Of a stretch of DNA of 64,000 bases, positions 1 through 11,476 are shown in pieces (positions within the stretch are counted from its first letter, which is position 1; each line of letters opens with the position of its first letter). This DNA is from Eurosta solidaginis (Eukaryota > Arthropoda > Insecta > Diptera > Tephritidae). Under the pieces are notes generated by a model. That model worked only from the letters and a program-made list of their open reading frames with translations. It ran no database searches and had not been told where the DNA came from. A program made the position numbers and the translations under genes. The DNA lies in NCBI RefSeq assembly GCF_040869045.1, contig NC_090319.1, positions 179,030,645 to 179,094,644 of the forward strand. The letters run 5' to 3'.

Positions 1-1912
1 TACCAAATATCGAATGGTCTTATGTTGACAATAACTTCGCTCTACTTCCTAAAAATGTAAATAGTTGCGCTGAAATTCTCCTCACTGATAATCTTTTAAG
101 TATCAATCTCTTCCAGATAAATAGCTTCAGAAATCAGTTATCAAGAACACTTGATCTTATATTTATTAACGATAATATTAATTATTCCCTAACTGAATGT
201 CTGGATCCACTGTCGTGTTCCGGTATTCACCATATCCCGCTTGTTTTGGGTGTTGAATTTTATAATTTTGAAAGCATTTTTCCAGATAATGCTACTCCTA
301 TTTTCTCATTTAGGCGTGCGAAATTTGCTAATATTTCCCGAAAAGTTTCTCTAATTGATTGGGAAGCTATTTTTTCTGGAAGTGATCTCTCACGCTGTTT
401 CAATGCCTTCAAAGGCCTTATCAATGAGATTTGTAGTAACAATATTCCGCGGAGAATTAAAAAGTGTTACAGAATTCCTTGGTATACTACTGGGCTCCAG
501 CGGCTAAAGAATTTGAGGAATAGATTTTTTTAAAAATTCAAGACTACAAAGTCTTGGGTGTTTAAAATCAAGTACATTCGCTACAACAGGAAATTTAAAG
601 CGTTAAGTAAGAGGCTGCGTATTAATTTCACCCGAAACTTCGAATATTGTATCAAAGATAACCCTAAAGCTTTTTGAAATTATGTAAAATCCAAGAAAGT
701 ATTCCCTCGTCAGTTTTTTATAGTGGGTTTCATACCTCTTCACCTATGGAGTCGGCTAACCTTTTTGCAGACTTTTTTCACTCCAATTTTGTTACTCAGA
801 CAGTTAGTGTTCCTGAGTCCTCCTCAATGGTAGACTCTCCCATCAACTTCGGGGCTCTTACTCTTTCTCTAGATAACATTGTTGATGGAATCCGGAACCT
901 CAAGTCGTCTTCCCAGACAGATATTGACGGCTTATCGTCTTATCTCTTTAAAAATTGTCTGATTCTAGCCACCCCGCTTCTTTTAATCTTCAACAAATCT
1001 CTCGGGTGTGGTGAGTTCATTGATGCTTGGAAGATAACCTTCATATCCCCCATTTTTAAAAGTGGTAATAAAAACAATGTTGCCAACTATAGACCAATTG
1101 CGAAATTATCTACTATCTCTAAACTTTTTGAGTATGTTGTAAAACAAAAAATTAATTTTGCTGTCAAGCAATTAATTAGTGATAGTCAACATGGCTTCAT
1201 GCCTGGTAGATCTACGGTTACAAACTTAGCATTTTTTTTTTAATTTTGCCTTGCAGCCTTCAACAAACGTCTTCAAGTCGACACGGTTTATACGGATTTC
1301 TCCAAAGCGTTTGATAAAGTCAGTCATCAAATCTTGATTTCCAAACTAGCCAGATTGGGCTTTCACTCCATATTTTTGTCTTGGATTAAGTCCTACCTTC
1401 ACTCACGCAAATGTGTAGTTGTTGTTGACAATACTCACGCCAAGCCTTTTATTGCATCCTCAGGAGTGCCGCAAGGCAGGAATTTGGCGCCACTGCTTTT
1501 TGTAATTTTTATTAATGACATTTCAGCCTGCTTTCAGCATTCCCATTTTTTGCTGTACGCTCTTACTTTTGTCTATGATATTATTAATGCTGTGATTGAT
1601 TCACCACGTTTACTCGAGAGTATTTGTCTCCATATACCCCCTAGATCACTTCGAAATTGGGAAATGTTTTATATTGTTTGCGCACGGACCCTCTAACCCT
1701 CTAACGCTCCCATTTTTAGAGCACTGAGGGAGTTCAATACTATCTCAAATTCTTTGGACATTGACTTTTCTTTGCCAAAGACCACCTTCAAATCTTTGTT
1801 GAGTGTAATAATTTTTTGATTGAATTGCAATTGTATTTTTAAGCACAAACTCAAGTAGTCTGTAACAACATTAGACTATTTTTTAAATTAAATTAAATAA
1901 ATAAATAAATAA
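1..1912 (+). mobile_element. Decayed non-LTR retrotransposon (Jockey/CR1-like LINE), left end outside window
   Basis: Seen: plus-strand frames read the end of an APE-type endonuclease (LDLIF near 150-170, SGIHHIPL near 216-243), a linker, then a reverse transcriptase with PIFKSGNK (about 1050), YTDFSKAFD (about 1290-1315) and SGVPQG (about 1460-1478). The frame is broken by a stop at 531, by a frameshift in a T run near 1230 and by smaller lesions. After LLYA (about 1551-1562), where the catalytic YADD should follow, the reading jumps to the C-terminal domain; compared with the related element at 54427-55794 roughly 190 codons including the active site are gone. The 3' end is a TAAA-type repeat at 1886-1911. 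Known: such enzymes copy their RNA at a nicked chromosomal target. This copy cannot encode a working enzyme. The family is related to, but clearly distinct from, the LINE at 54-58 kb. Confidence 0.85.
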
Positions 1913-2420
1913 AAACCATCTAGAAATGATGCCGGAAAGTACCCCAAAAGGTCCCGAAACAGTCCCGATATGACCCGACGGGATCCCGGACGGATCCAAG
2001 GGAGGAAAGGTCCAAAGTGATCACGAAATAGCCACGAAAAAGTCCCGAAATGATCCCGACGGGAACCTGACGGATCCCGTAAACCATCTAGAAATGATGC
2101 CGGAAGGTACCCCAAATGATCCCAAAAAGTCGTGAAATGACCTCGACGGGATCTCGGACGGATCCCGAAAACCATCTAGAAATGATGCCGGAAGGGTCCC
2201 CAAATGATCGCGAAAGAGTCCCGAAATGATCCCCGAATAGTCCCGAAAATGTCCCAAAATAACGCCGGCGGGATTCCGGACGGATCCCGAAAACTATACA
2301 GCAATGATCCGGGAAGAGTACCAAAATGATCCCGAAAAAGTCCCGAAATGACCCCGGCGGGATCCCGGACGGATCCTGAAAACCATCCAGAAATTATCCC
2401 GGAAGGGTCTCCATATGACC
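1913..2420. repeat. GATCC-rich satellite/minisatellite block 1
   Basis: Tandem units of roughly 84-120 bp begin near each AAAACCATCTAGAAATGATG (about 1913, 2081, 2168, 2379). Inside each unit short phrases such as GATCCCGGACGGATCCCGAA and AAAGTCCCGAAATGACC recur, so unit length varies. The block starts exactly where the LINE tail ends, so the LINE inserted into the satellite or at its edge. Long open frames on the minus strand arise from the repeat itself and are not taken as genes. The same satellite resumes at 6475. Confidence 0.85.
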
Positions 2421-3250
2421 CTAACGGGATTACCAATAAGGTGAAACTAACAATAAAACCACGTTAATAAAGTAGCAGGCGCGTTGGAGCGAATGAAAAG
2501 TTACAAACATACAGGTAAAGCTAATAAAAGCGTGCTAATAAAAAAAATTTAAGGAGGGAGGATGGCGGGAGGAGACGCAGAGCTCCACCGACAGTTTTTC
2601 CAAAATTGTGTAGATCTCGATCTATATGAGCCAGATACCAAAAATTATTGATTTAGGAGAACATATATATTGAGTTATAACAATTTATAGATTTTACTGC
2701 TCATTTCGCAAGCCCTCGACTTATTTGACCTATTGCGTTGTAATATTGGTGAAGGTCAGTAAAGGTAAAGTTATAATGTGTAAAAATTATTAAAAAGTAA
2801 ATTTGCGAAGCGGTCGTGTTAACCCTTTTCATGTTCGAAAAAAATTTCGCCAGTCGACTATTGTCTGGTTCCCAAATTTCATCAAAATCCGTGTAGCCGT
2901 TCTGGCGTGATTCAGTCACATAGACGAAAATATATAATAAGTAAATTATAACTGTTCCTAGGGGACCTCCCCCCTTTTGAAAAATATATAGCTAATAGAT
3001 CCTTCTAGACTATTGGCTATATGTGTGCCAAATTTCATCCAAATCTGTCCAGCCGTTCTTGCGTGATTGAGGTGCAAAAACAAACGTCTGGACATCCAAA
3101 CTTTCCCATTTATAATATACTAGCCTTTACCCGCGGCCCCGTCCGCAAGGAGAAAATAAAATACATGTACTATTCACGTTAGCCTGCTTATCAAATTATC
3201 TGTTTAAAAATTTTTTGTCTAATGTATTTTATTTTTGTAATTTAGTAAAA
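2421..3250. other. Non-coding spacer with two retroposon-tail-like repeats
   Basis: No gene is visible. Two related segments (about 2868-2938 and 3022-3122) share the phrase CCAAATTTCATC..AAATC followed by AGCCGTTCT and a TGCGTGATT-like stretch, ending near ACTTTCCCATTTATAATATA. Such phrases are familiar from the 3' ends of dispersed arthropod retroposons; which family is not decidable here. The segment from 3121 (CCCGCGGCCCCGTCCGCAAG) is also repeat-like. Confidence 0.4.
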
Positions 3251-3251
3251 A

Positions 3252-6075
3252 CAAGTAAGGAAGGTTAAGTTCGGGTGTAACCGAACATTACATACTCAGT
3301 TGAGAGCTATGGTGACAACATAAGGGAAAATAACCATGTAGGAAAATGAACCGAGGGAAACCCTGGAATGTGTTTGTATGACATGCGTATCAAATGAAAG
3401 GCATTAAAGAGTATTTTATGAGGGAGTGGGCCATAGTTCTATAGGTGGACGCCATTTAGGGATATAGCCATAAAGGTGGATCAGGGTTGACTCTAGAATG
3501 CGTTTGTACGATATGGGTATCAAATGAAAGGTATTAATGAGTATTTTAAAAGGGAGTGGGCCTTCGTTTTATAGGTGTTCGCCTTTTCGAGATATCGCCA
3601 TAAAGGTGGACCAGGGGTGACTTTAGAATTTGTTTGTATGATATGGGTATCAAATGAAAGGTGTTAATGATTATTTTAAAAGGGCGTGGGGCTTAGTTCT
3701 ATAGGTGGAACCCTTTTCGAGATATCGCCATAAAGGTGGACCAGGGGTGACTCTAGAATTCGTTTGTGCAATATGGGTATCAAACGAAAGGTGTTAATGA
3801 GTACCTTAAGAGGGAGTGGGCCTTAGTTCTATAGGTGGACGCATTTTCGAGGTATAGCAATAAAGGTGGACCAGGGGTGACTCTAGACTTTGTTTTTACG
3901 ATATGGGTATCAAATGAAAGGTGTTAATGAGTATTTTTAAAAGGGAGTGGGCCTTCGTTTTATAGGTGTTCGCCTTTTCGAGATATCGCCATAAAGGTGG
4001 ACCAGGGGTGACTTTAGAATTTGTTTGTATGATATGGGTATCAAATGAAAGGTGTTAATGATTATTTTAAAAGGGCGTGGGGCTTAGTTCTATAGGTGGA
4101 CCCCTTTTCGAGATATCGCCATAAAGGTGGACCAGGGGTGACTCTAGAATTCGTTTGTGCAATATGGGTATCAAACGAAAGGAGTTAATGAGTATTTTAA
4201 GAGGGAGTGGGCCTTAGTTCTATAGGTGGACGCCTTTTCGAGATATCGCCATAAAGACGGACCAGGTGTGACTCTAGAAAGCGTTTGTACGATATGGGTA
4301 TCAAATGAAAGGTGTTAATGAGTATTTTAAAAGGGAGTAATCCTTATTTCCATAGGTGGACGCTGTTTCGAGATATCGCCATAAAGTTGGGCCAGGGGTG
4401 ACTCTAGAATTCGTTTGTGCAATATGGGTATCAAACGAAAGGAGTTAATGAGTATTTTAAGAGGGAGTGGGCCTTTCTGGACCAGGGGTGACTCTAGACT
4501 TTGTTTGTACGATATGGGTATCAAATGAAAGGTGTTAATGAGTATTTTTAAAAGGGAGTGGGCCTTCGTTCTATAGGTGTTCGCCTTTTCGAAATATCGC
4601 CATAATGGTGGACCAGTGGTGACTCTAGAATGAGTTTGTACGATATGGGTATCAAATTAAAGGTATTAATGAGAGTTTTAAAAGGGAGTGGTGGTAGTTG
4701 TATATGTGAAGGCGTTTTCCAGATATCGACCAAAATGTGGACCAGGGTGACCCAGAACATCATCTGTTGGATACCGCTAATTTATTTATATATGTAATAC
4801 CTGCCAAGATTTTAAGGGTTTTTTATTTCGCCCTGTAGAACTTTTTCATTTTCTTCTACTTAATATGGTAGGTGTCACAACCATTTTATAAAGTTTTTTT
4901 AAAGTTATATTTCGCGTCAATAAAGCAATCCAATTACCTTACCATATTTCATCCCTTTTTTCGTATTTGGTATATAATTATGGCATTTTTTTCATTTTTC
5001 GTAATTTTCGATTTCGAAAAAGTGGGCGTGGTCATAGTCGGATTTCGTTCATTTTTCATGCCAAGATAAAGTGAGTTCAGATAAGTACGTGAACTGAGTT
5101 TAATAAAGATATCTCGATTTTTGCTCAAGTTATCGTATTAACGTCCATGCGGAAGGACAGACGGACGACTGTGTATAAAAACTGGGCGTGGCATCAACCG
5201 ATTTCGCCCATTTTCACAGAAAACAGTTAACGCCATAAAATCTATGCCCCTACCAAATTTCAAAAGGATTGGTTAATTTTTGTTCGACTTATGGCGTTAA
5301 AAGTATCCTAGACAAATTAAATGAAAAAGGGCGGAGCCACGCCCATTTTTAACTTTTCTTTTATTTTTGTATTTTGTTGCATCATATCATTACTGGAGTT
5401 GAATCTTGACATAATTTACTTATATACTGTAAAGATATTAAATTTTTTGTTAAAATTTTACTTTAAAAAAAATTTTTTTTAAAAGTGGGCGTGGTCCTTC
5501 TCCGATTTTGCTAATTTTTATTAAGCGTACATATAGTAATAAGAGTAACGTTCCTGCCAAATTTCATCATGATATCTTCAACGACTGCCAAATTACAGCT
5601 TGCAAAAGTTTTAAATTACCTTCTTTTAAAAGTGGGCGGTGCCACGCCCATTGTCCAAGATTTTAATAATTTTCTATTTTGCGTCATAAGTTCAACTCAT
5701 CTACCAAGTTTCGTCGCTTTATCGGTCTTTTGTAATGAATTATCGCACTTTTTCGGTTTTTCGAAATTTTCGATATCGAAAAAGTGGGCGTGGTTATAGT
5801 CCGATATCGTTCATTTTAAATAGCGATCTGAGATGAGTGCTCAGGAACCTACATACCAAATTTCATCAAGATACCTCAAAATTTACTCAAGTTATCGTGT
5901 TAACGGACGGACGGACGGACGGACGGACATGGTTCAATCAAATTTTTTTTCGATCCTGATTATTTTGATATATGGAAGTCTATATCTATCTCGATTCCTT
6001 TATATATGTACAACCAACCGTTATCCAATCAAACTTAATATACTCTGTGAGCTCTGCTCAACTGAGTATAAAAAA
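3252..6075 (+). mobile_element. Helentron-like non-autonomous element HINE1, copy 1
   Basis: Seen: the 5' end ACAAGTAAGGAAGG is followed by a small hairpin (GTTCGGGTGTAACCGAAC) and CATACTCAGTTGAGAGCT. The 3' end carries a GACG tetranucleotide run (5910-5928), then a hairpin in which TATACTC pairs with GAGTATA (about 6040-6070), its second arm CTCAACTGAG being complementary to the 5' CTCAGTTGAG. Between lie a 130-bp tandem array and AT-rich sequence with repeated AAAGTGGGCGTGG motifs. Known: subterminal inverted repeats, an internal tandem array, a microsatellite and a 3' hairpin are hallmarks of DINE-1/HINE elements mobilised by Helentron Rep-helicases. No Rep or helicase is encoded here, so it is non-autonomous. 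A near-full second copy is at 25842-28850. Assignment to Helentrons is by structure only. Confidence 0.75.
3320..4760. repeat. Central tandem repeats of HINE1 copy 1, 130-bp unit
   Basis: The phrase TAAAGGTGGACCAGGGGTGA recurs at about 3601, 3731, 3861, 3992, 4122 and 4252, giving a 130-bp period, with around eleven units including degenerate ones at both edges. Units contain GATATGGGTATCAAATGAAA and CCTTTTCGAGATATCGCCAT. The unit is shared with the array at 25930-27500. One unit near 4470 is deleted internally. Confidence 0.9.
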
Positions 6076-6474
6076 GAACTAAATGAGAAGATAAGCTGAA
6101 AGGCACGCTTTCATGAATAGTACAAAATCGAATTAAAAAAATACATTTTGTTTTTAAATTAAATTAACTGATATGAAAGGGGTGAAAGAATTGCTACTCA
6201 TAGAACAAAGGAGTGAAACTACAATTAGCTAAAACCAAAGAGAATTTTTTAAATGAAAATAGTGTTGCTTTTTTGGGTATTTAGTTGGTTAAAATATTAC
6301 AAAGAGTGTAATTATAGTTATAACAGTTCCTTACACGGGTATAAAACGAAAAAGCTGTGTTAGATTGAAGATAAAACATACCGAATTTTAATTACGAATA
6401 ATTAGCAGTAATTCCACGGCCATAAAAGCTCATAATTTAAAAAGGCATGTGTGCTGAACTAACGGTTGCGAAGA
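6076..6474. other. AT-rich spacer without recognisable feature
   Basis: I see no coding frame of interest, no terminal repeats and no match to other parts of the window between the HINE1 3' end and the resumption of the satellite. Confidence 0.5.
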
Positions 6475-7640
6475 GACCTAAAATGATCCCGGAACGGTCC
6501 CAAGATGATACTAAAACTCCAGGACAGATCCCGAAAATCATCCAGAAATTAACCAGGAGGTGTCCCAAAATGATTCAGAAATAGTCCCGAAAAAGTACCG
6601 AAATTACCCTAATGGGCTCCCGTACAGATCCCGAAAACCATCCAGAAATGATACAGAAAGGCTCCCCAAATCATCCCGTATTAGTCCCGAAAAAGTACAG
6701 GAATGGCCCCGACGGGATCCAGAAATTATGCCGGAAGGGACACCAAATGATTCCGAAAAAGTCACGAAATGGTCCGGCGGGATCCCGGATGGATCCCGAA
6801 AACCATACCGAAATGATGTCGGAAAATACCCCAAATGATCCCGAAATAGCCCCGATAAAGTGCCGAAATGATCCCTACGGGATCCAGGACGGATTCCGAA
6901 AACTATCCAGAAATGATGCCGGAAAGGTCCTCAAATGATCCCCTAATAATCCCGAAATGACCCTGACGGGATCCCGCAGACTATCCAGAAATGATGCCGA
7001 AATGGTTCCTATATTATCCCGTATTATTCGAGAAAAGGTCCCGAAATTACTCCGTCGGGATTCCGAACGGATCCCCAAAACTATCAAGAAATGATGCCGG
7101 AAAAGTCTTCAAATGATCCCTTAATAGTCTCGAAATCACCCTGACGGAATCCCGGACGGATCCCGAAAACCATCCAGAAATGATGCCGAAAGGGTCCCGA
7201 AATTATCCCGTATTAGTCAAGAAAAAGTCCCGAAATGACCCCGACGGAATCCCGGACGAATCCTTAAAACAATCCAGAAATGATGCCGAAAGGGTCCCCA
7301 AATGATCCCGTATTAGTCGAGAAAAAGTCCCAAAATGACCCCGACGGGATCCCGGATGAATCCCGAAACCATCCAGAAATGATGCCGGAAGAGACCCCAA
7401 AAAATCCCGAAAAAGTCCCGAAATGACCCCTACGGGATCCTGGACGGATCCCTAAAACCATCCAGAAATGATGCCCTGAAATTACCCCGACGGTATCCCG
7501 AAAACCATCCAGAAATGATGCCGGAAGGGACCCCAAAAAATCCCTAAAAAGTCCCGAAATTACCCCGACGGAATCCCGGACGAATCCCTAAAACAATCCA
7601 GAAATGAAATGATGCCGAAAGGGTCCCCAAAAAAACATCG
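6475..7640. repeat. GATCC-rich satellite block 2
   Basis: About twelve units of 80-108 bp, recognised by CCATCCAGAAATGATGCCGG or close variants (about 6635, 6799, 6897, 7076, 7157, 7265, 7364, 7453, 7500, 7590). It is the same family as 1913-2420. The minus strand stays open over several units, giving repetitive peptide-like frames rich in FRD, SGII and LPASFLDG; these shift frame from unit to unit and have no coding support. One short unit (7453-7500) is truncated. Confidence 0.88.
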
Positions 7641-7945
7641 TGAACGGCAGGTGTTGAATTGAATTCAACCAAAATATCTATAGTAGAGGCAGTATGAACG
7701 GCGGTAACGGCAATGGCGGCAGAGGACTCAATAGAAACGGCAGCGTTTATCTCAATCATTTCGTCCGGAATGTTCTCCAATATATTTGTGTTTGGAGTGG
7801 TATTCATCGTATTTGCGGAGCTATTATCTCCCACGCCAACTATATTTTCCAGTAATCTGCGTTATTGTAAAATATTGGCAGTAGGAGGAAAATCCACATT
7901 ATTTTCAGTTAAAACTTTAATAATGCCTTCTCGAGCATCCATTTT
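7640..7945 (-). pseudogene. Probable gag start of an LTR retrotransposon, truncated
   Basis: Reading minus strand from an ATG near 7943, the frame gives a short hydrophilic N-terminus with the phrase NNVDFPPTANILQ, a stop (TAA, near 7866), then about 70 residues rich in N, T, I and S before running into satellite DNA at 7640. The N-terminal phrase resembles the small helical/SAP-like start of several insect LTR-element gag proteins; this is a family resemblance only. Upstream (7965-8180) an AATAAA signal is followed by sequence that could be an LTR end and leader, but no second LTR is present to prove it. Broken by the stop and by the satellite junction. Confidence 0.4.
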
Positions 7946-8184
7946 ACAAAATAGTTGTTTATAATGGTGCGCGAGATTCGTTAACACACCTGAGATGTAA
8001 TTTCTATTTTCGATGGTTAATAAAACAGCAGAAACGTCCGGATTAATTATCTTAATACTTTATTCTTCAGTCGTCAATACAATAATGAACCGGAAGTCCA
8101 CCATCTTCTCTTTTCTTCCTTTACAGTGATGGATTTTTGCTTATTCTATTAATTAGTTGACATGGTTACATTTATGATCTTACA

Positions 8185-9360
8185 ATAATAATAATAAATT
8201 ACTTAACCATTCAAGTTTTTTTTTTTCGAATGTGAGCTATGACAGCAAAAGAAAGGAGAAGAAAAATTATATAAATCATACTAGACATGTATTTATGTAT
8301 TGTATGCATAGATTGACTGTGTAGATAATTTAATTGAACAACATTAATAAAATGAAGTTGTGGGAAACAGTTATATACTTTTTCCTGCTATTGCAAATAT
8401 TAAAATAATGCCAATTTAAAGCGTCTACTATTGCGTTCATTTTTAATTTTATTTGGTAATGAGTTCCAAAATTTTACAGCACTAACAAAGAATGTTCTAG
8501 ATGATGTGAGATATCTATACCATGGAACAATAAGGTTGCAAGTTCTGTCTGATCGAGAGAAACTTAAATTTCTAAAAGGATAATCAGGTTGCCCTCTGTG
8601 AATTAGGTCATTTAAGAAGACTAAATTGCGGTAATTTAAAAATTTACAGGGCTACAATTAAGAATTTTAATGGACAGCTCCGATATGTTGTCAAATTTGC
8701 GTTTGGACAAAAAAAAAGTCTAGCACAGTTATTTAAAGCAAGTCGCAACTTTCTCTGTGACTCACAATCAATATTGCTGAATACGATCGCCCCAAGTGAT
8801 ATCAATGGAACTATACGGGTTTCAACAGCTTTAATTTAACATTGATTGGCGCAAAGTCCGCAGTGTACCACAACTTTCTTAATACAAAGTATATTTTGCT
8901 CAAAATATAGTTTATAGTCCTTGCACCCAAGATAAGAATTTAATTTAAACCCAAGGCTAGTAACAACAGGCTCGTAACTGATTGACGTACCTTGAAAGGA
9001 AAGTGATGGCAATGTTTCAACCAATTGCCAGGAATATGTAAAACATGTGGCCTTTGTCTTGGACGCGTTAAGATTTAGTTTTTTATCATTTGCCCAGGAA
9101 GAGATACTTTCAAGGTCTTCATTCATCCTGAAAACTAAGTCCTCTGATAAACAAAATCGGACCAAGTATTTATCCCTGTGGCACCCCCGAATCAAGACGC
9201 TTCATTTCCGAGCAACTGTTGCCGAACATTACTTTCTGCCACCGATTACGTAGGTAATTTTCTAGCAACCTCACAGCACTACATGAGAAACCGAAGTATT
9301 TACTTAGTTTTATTAAAAGAAAAGAATGATCCACTGTATCGAATTATCGATCCACTGTAA
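8185..9360 (-). pseudogene. CR1/Jockey-like LINE reverse transcriptase 3' fragment
   Basis: Minus strand. Near 9210-9350 a frame reads LIKLSKYFGF and LLENYLRNRW, typical of the segment before the GVPQG box. The box itself (about 9180) reads GVPQG, stop, ILGPILF. The YADD region is deleted; the frame continues with ISSWANDKKLNLNASKTKA (thumb region) to 8836, and then, with further stops, YRNLVFLNDLIHRGQPDYPF near 8610. A TTATTA-type tail near 8185-8200 may be the 3' end. Known family role: target-primed reverse transcription. Dead copy with at least two stops and an active-site deletion. It is not the same family as the LINEs at 1 or 54 kb. Confidence 0.75.
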
Positions 9361-9876
9361 TAATTATTGTTCTTCATTGAATAACCCGCTGTCAAACTGT
9401 GAGTTGTTGATGACGCGCTAAGTAGTACAATTTTCAGAAGTCAAATAACGCGTGGTTTACAATTAGATAAAACTTTGTGGTGAAACAAAAGCTAAAATAT
9501 TTTTTGGTTATGTAAAATCTACACGTAATTATATTATTTTGAAAATGTTCAAAAGTTTTTTAGTTGAGTATTTTTTACCAAATTATGAGTTTTTAATGTG
9601 TATTATTTTTGTGTTGAAAATATATAAAACCATGAAAAGAAAAGCCTGCCAAAAGTTTGAACCACGCTGTGCCACAATAATTTTTGAATCTATACAATAA
9701 ATCAATATTATTGCATATAGCTCAAATGATTCTTCATCCCCGCAGGTCCCCCTTTTGATATAATGACGATCACAAAGAGGGAGGTGTGGGTTGCAGAACG
9801 TGGGCAAAAGCAAAAGGATAAAGCCGTTTTAGGCCACTTTTGTACTGTTTTAGGGAGGGAGTAAATAGAGACGAGA
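9361..9876. other. Spacer with no recognised feature
   Basis: AT-rich flank of the hAT element to its right. Part of it may be upstream sequence of the LINE fragment at 8185-9360, but I cannot read a convincing frame. Confidence 0.4.
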
Positions 9877-9889
9877 CATTGTATTAGAG

Positions 9890-10313
9890 TTGCGTGATTC
9901 TAAATCATTTTTGATTTAAAATCTAACTTCATATCAAAGATAATTTTTACTTTTTATTTGATTCGGCATCCAAATATAAAATAGTTTTTATTTGCCATTT
10001 GATTCTTTAGACGAATCGAAGATACTTTTTATTTTTTATTTATTCGGCGTCCAAATAAAAAATATTTTTTATTTGTTATTTTATTCTTCAGGCGAATCAA
10101 AGATACCTTTTATTTTTTATTTCTCGGCGGCCAAATAAAAAATGCTTTTTATTTGTTATTTGATTCTTCCGCCGAATCAAAGATACTTTTTATTTTTTAT
10201 TTATTAGGCGTCTAAATAAAAAATACTTTTTATTTGTTATTTGATTCTTCCGCCGATTCAAAGATAATTTTTATTTCCTATTTCATTTTTCAGCCAAATC
10301 AAAGATACTTTTT
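9890..10313. repeat. Left subterminal AT-rich repeats of hAT-1, about 80-bp unit
   Basis: Units marked by GAATCAAAGATACTTTTTAT recur at about 10012, 10096, 10174 and 10254. Each unit has partly self-complementary pieces such as TTATTTGATTC and GAATCAAA, so single strands could fold into many short hairpins. The same units occur reversed at 19590-20469. Confidence 0.75.
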
Positions 10314-10545
10314 ACACCTTTCATGCAAATGTACTGGTACATTAAGTTTGGTCCGAATCTCAAAATTGTAAATCCTTTAAATGGAAGAGATATACCCACC
10401 GATAAAAATACGGAAATAATCATGATAATGATCGCAATGTATTTAGCCATGAGCGGGTATATGTATATTGCTTTCTGATTAGAACTGTGTTGGAACCGAC
10501 CGGATATGACCACTACAGTATATGTTCCTTGGCGAGCTTTCTGGC
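10314..10545 (-). mobile_element. Diverged HINE2 3'-end fragment
   Basis: ACACCTTTCATGCAAATG, CAAAATTGTAAATCCTTTAAA and GAACCGACCGGATATGACCA match in order the HINE2 ends at 29698, 31601 and 38481, but with substitutions throughout and no CCGTCTGTCTG run. An old insertion inside hAT-1. Confidence 0.6.
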
Positions 10546-11213
10546 CTCTGATTCCCCTAGCCAAAAGAAGCTTTAGGCACTCAGGAGCCGATTAAGCTGC
10601 ACAACTTGGCTAGCCTCATCCGGCCTAGGTAAATATCAGAAAAATTCTATTGGGCCAGAGATTTTGCGAGGTTATCGGCTTTCAAAATACAAGAACAAGC
10701 CTTTTTCGTACAACGCAAAAAATCTCCTGCTTTTATATGGTATTTAAAAGAAATCAAGACTGAAGTTGTTCATTTTTCCAAAATTTTGCAGACTGGATGT
10801 TTGCTATACATAGCCTGGGATTGAGTTTTAAACTCCTTGTTCTTTACCTCAATCTGCCTCCAACAGGTCACGTCAAACTCTTTTTAATTGGAAAAGCAAC
10901 ATAAACTGAAATCTTCCCATTTCACACATACTCTATGGAAGCAAATAGAATATACGAGATGCTATAACTCGTAATATGGCACAGTACGGGAGTGTCGAAA
11001 GGAACAAAACTCTGTTCGTATACCCAGTTAGTGTCCTCATTTCTTCTAAGGGGATACCGTTTCTTACCCGAAAAAATCCTTGAAAAAGAACTGGGAACTA
11101 GTGTCGTACATTAACCGTAGAATGAACAATACATTCATAATACTAAAGAATTCTATTATAGTCTGGTTGATGAAAATATGTTTTATTTACATGTATTAAA
11201 TAACATAGTCTAT
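10546..11213. other. Unassigned part of hAT-1, left of the Harbinger
   Basis: No gene recognised. The final 60 bases contain, on the minus strand, an AATAAA that would serve the hAT transposase remnant at 19047-19470. The TAT at 11211-11213 is the left copy of the Harbinger target duplication. Confidence 0.4.
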
Positions 11214-11476
11214 GCGCCGATTTCACCAACTCGACTAAGGCTAAAACTTAGTTACAACTTAAGTTAGCCCAGATTTGCGGCTTAGTTTTTTTTCGGTTTC
11301 ACCAACTTAGTTACTAAAACCAATTGACATATAACAACCCTATCAGCTGTTTTATACATAGTAGTATTTTTGGCTACGTTTTAATAACACGCCACTCACT
11401 GAATTTGAAGTATTGTCAGTTACGGTGTCAGTTGGTTTTGGTAATTTTTAAATTTCTTTAAAAATAAAATTGCAAT

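Noticed and set aside
1888..2436. Overlapping minus-strand open frames of 78-95 codons
   Set aside because: They are produced by the GATCC satellite unit, which lacks stop codons in several frames; no start context, no conserved domain, and the peptides are just the repeat translated.
6560..7536. Further open frames on both strands in the second satellite block
   Set aside because: Same repeat artefact as block 1.
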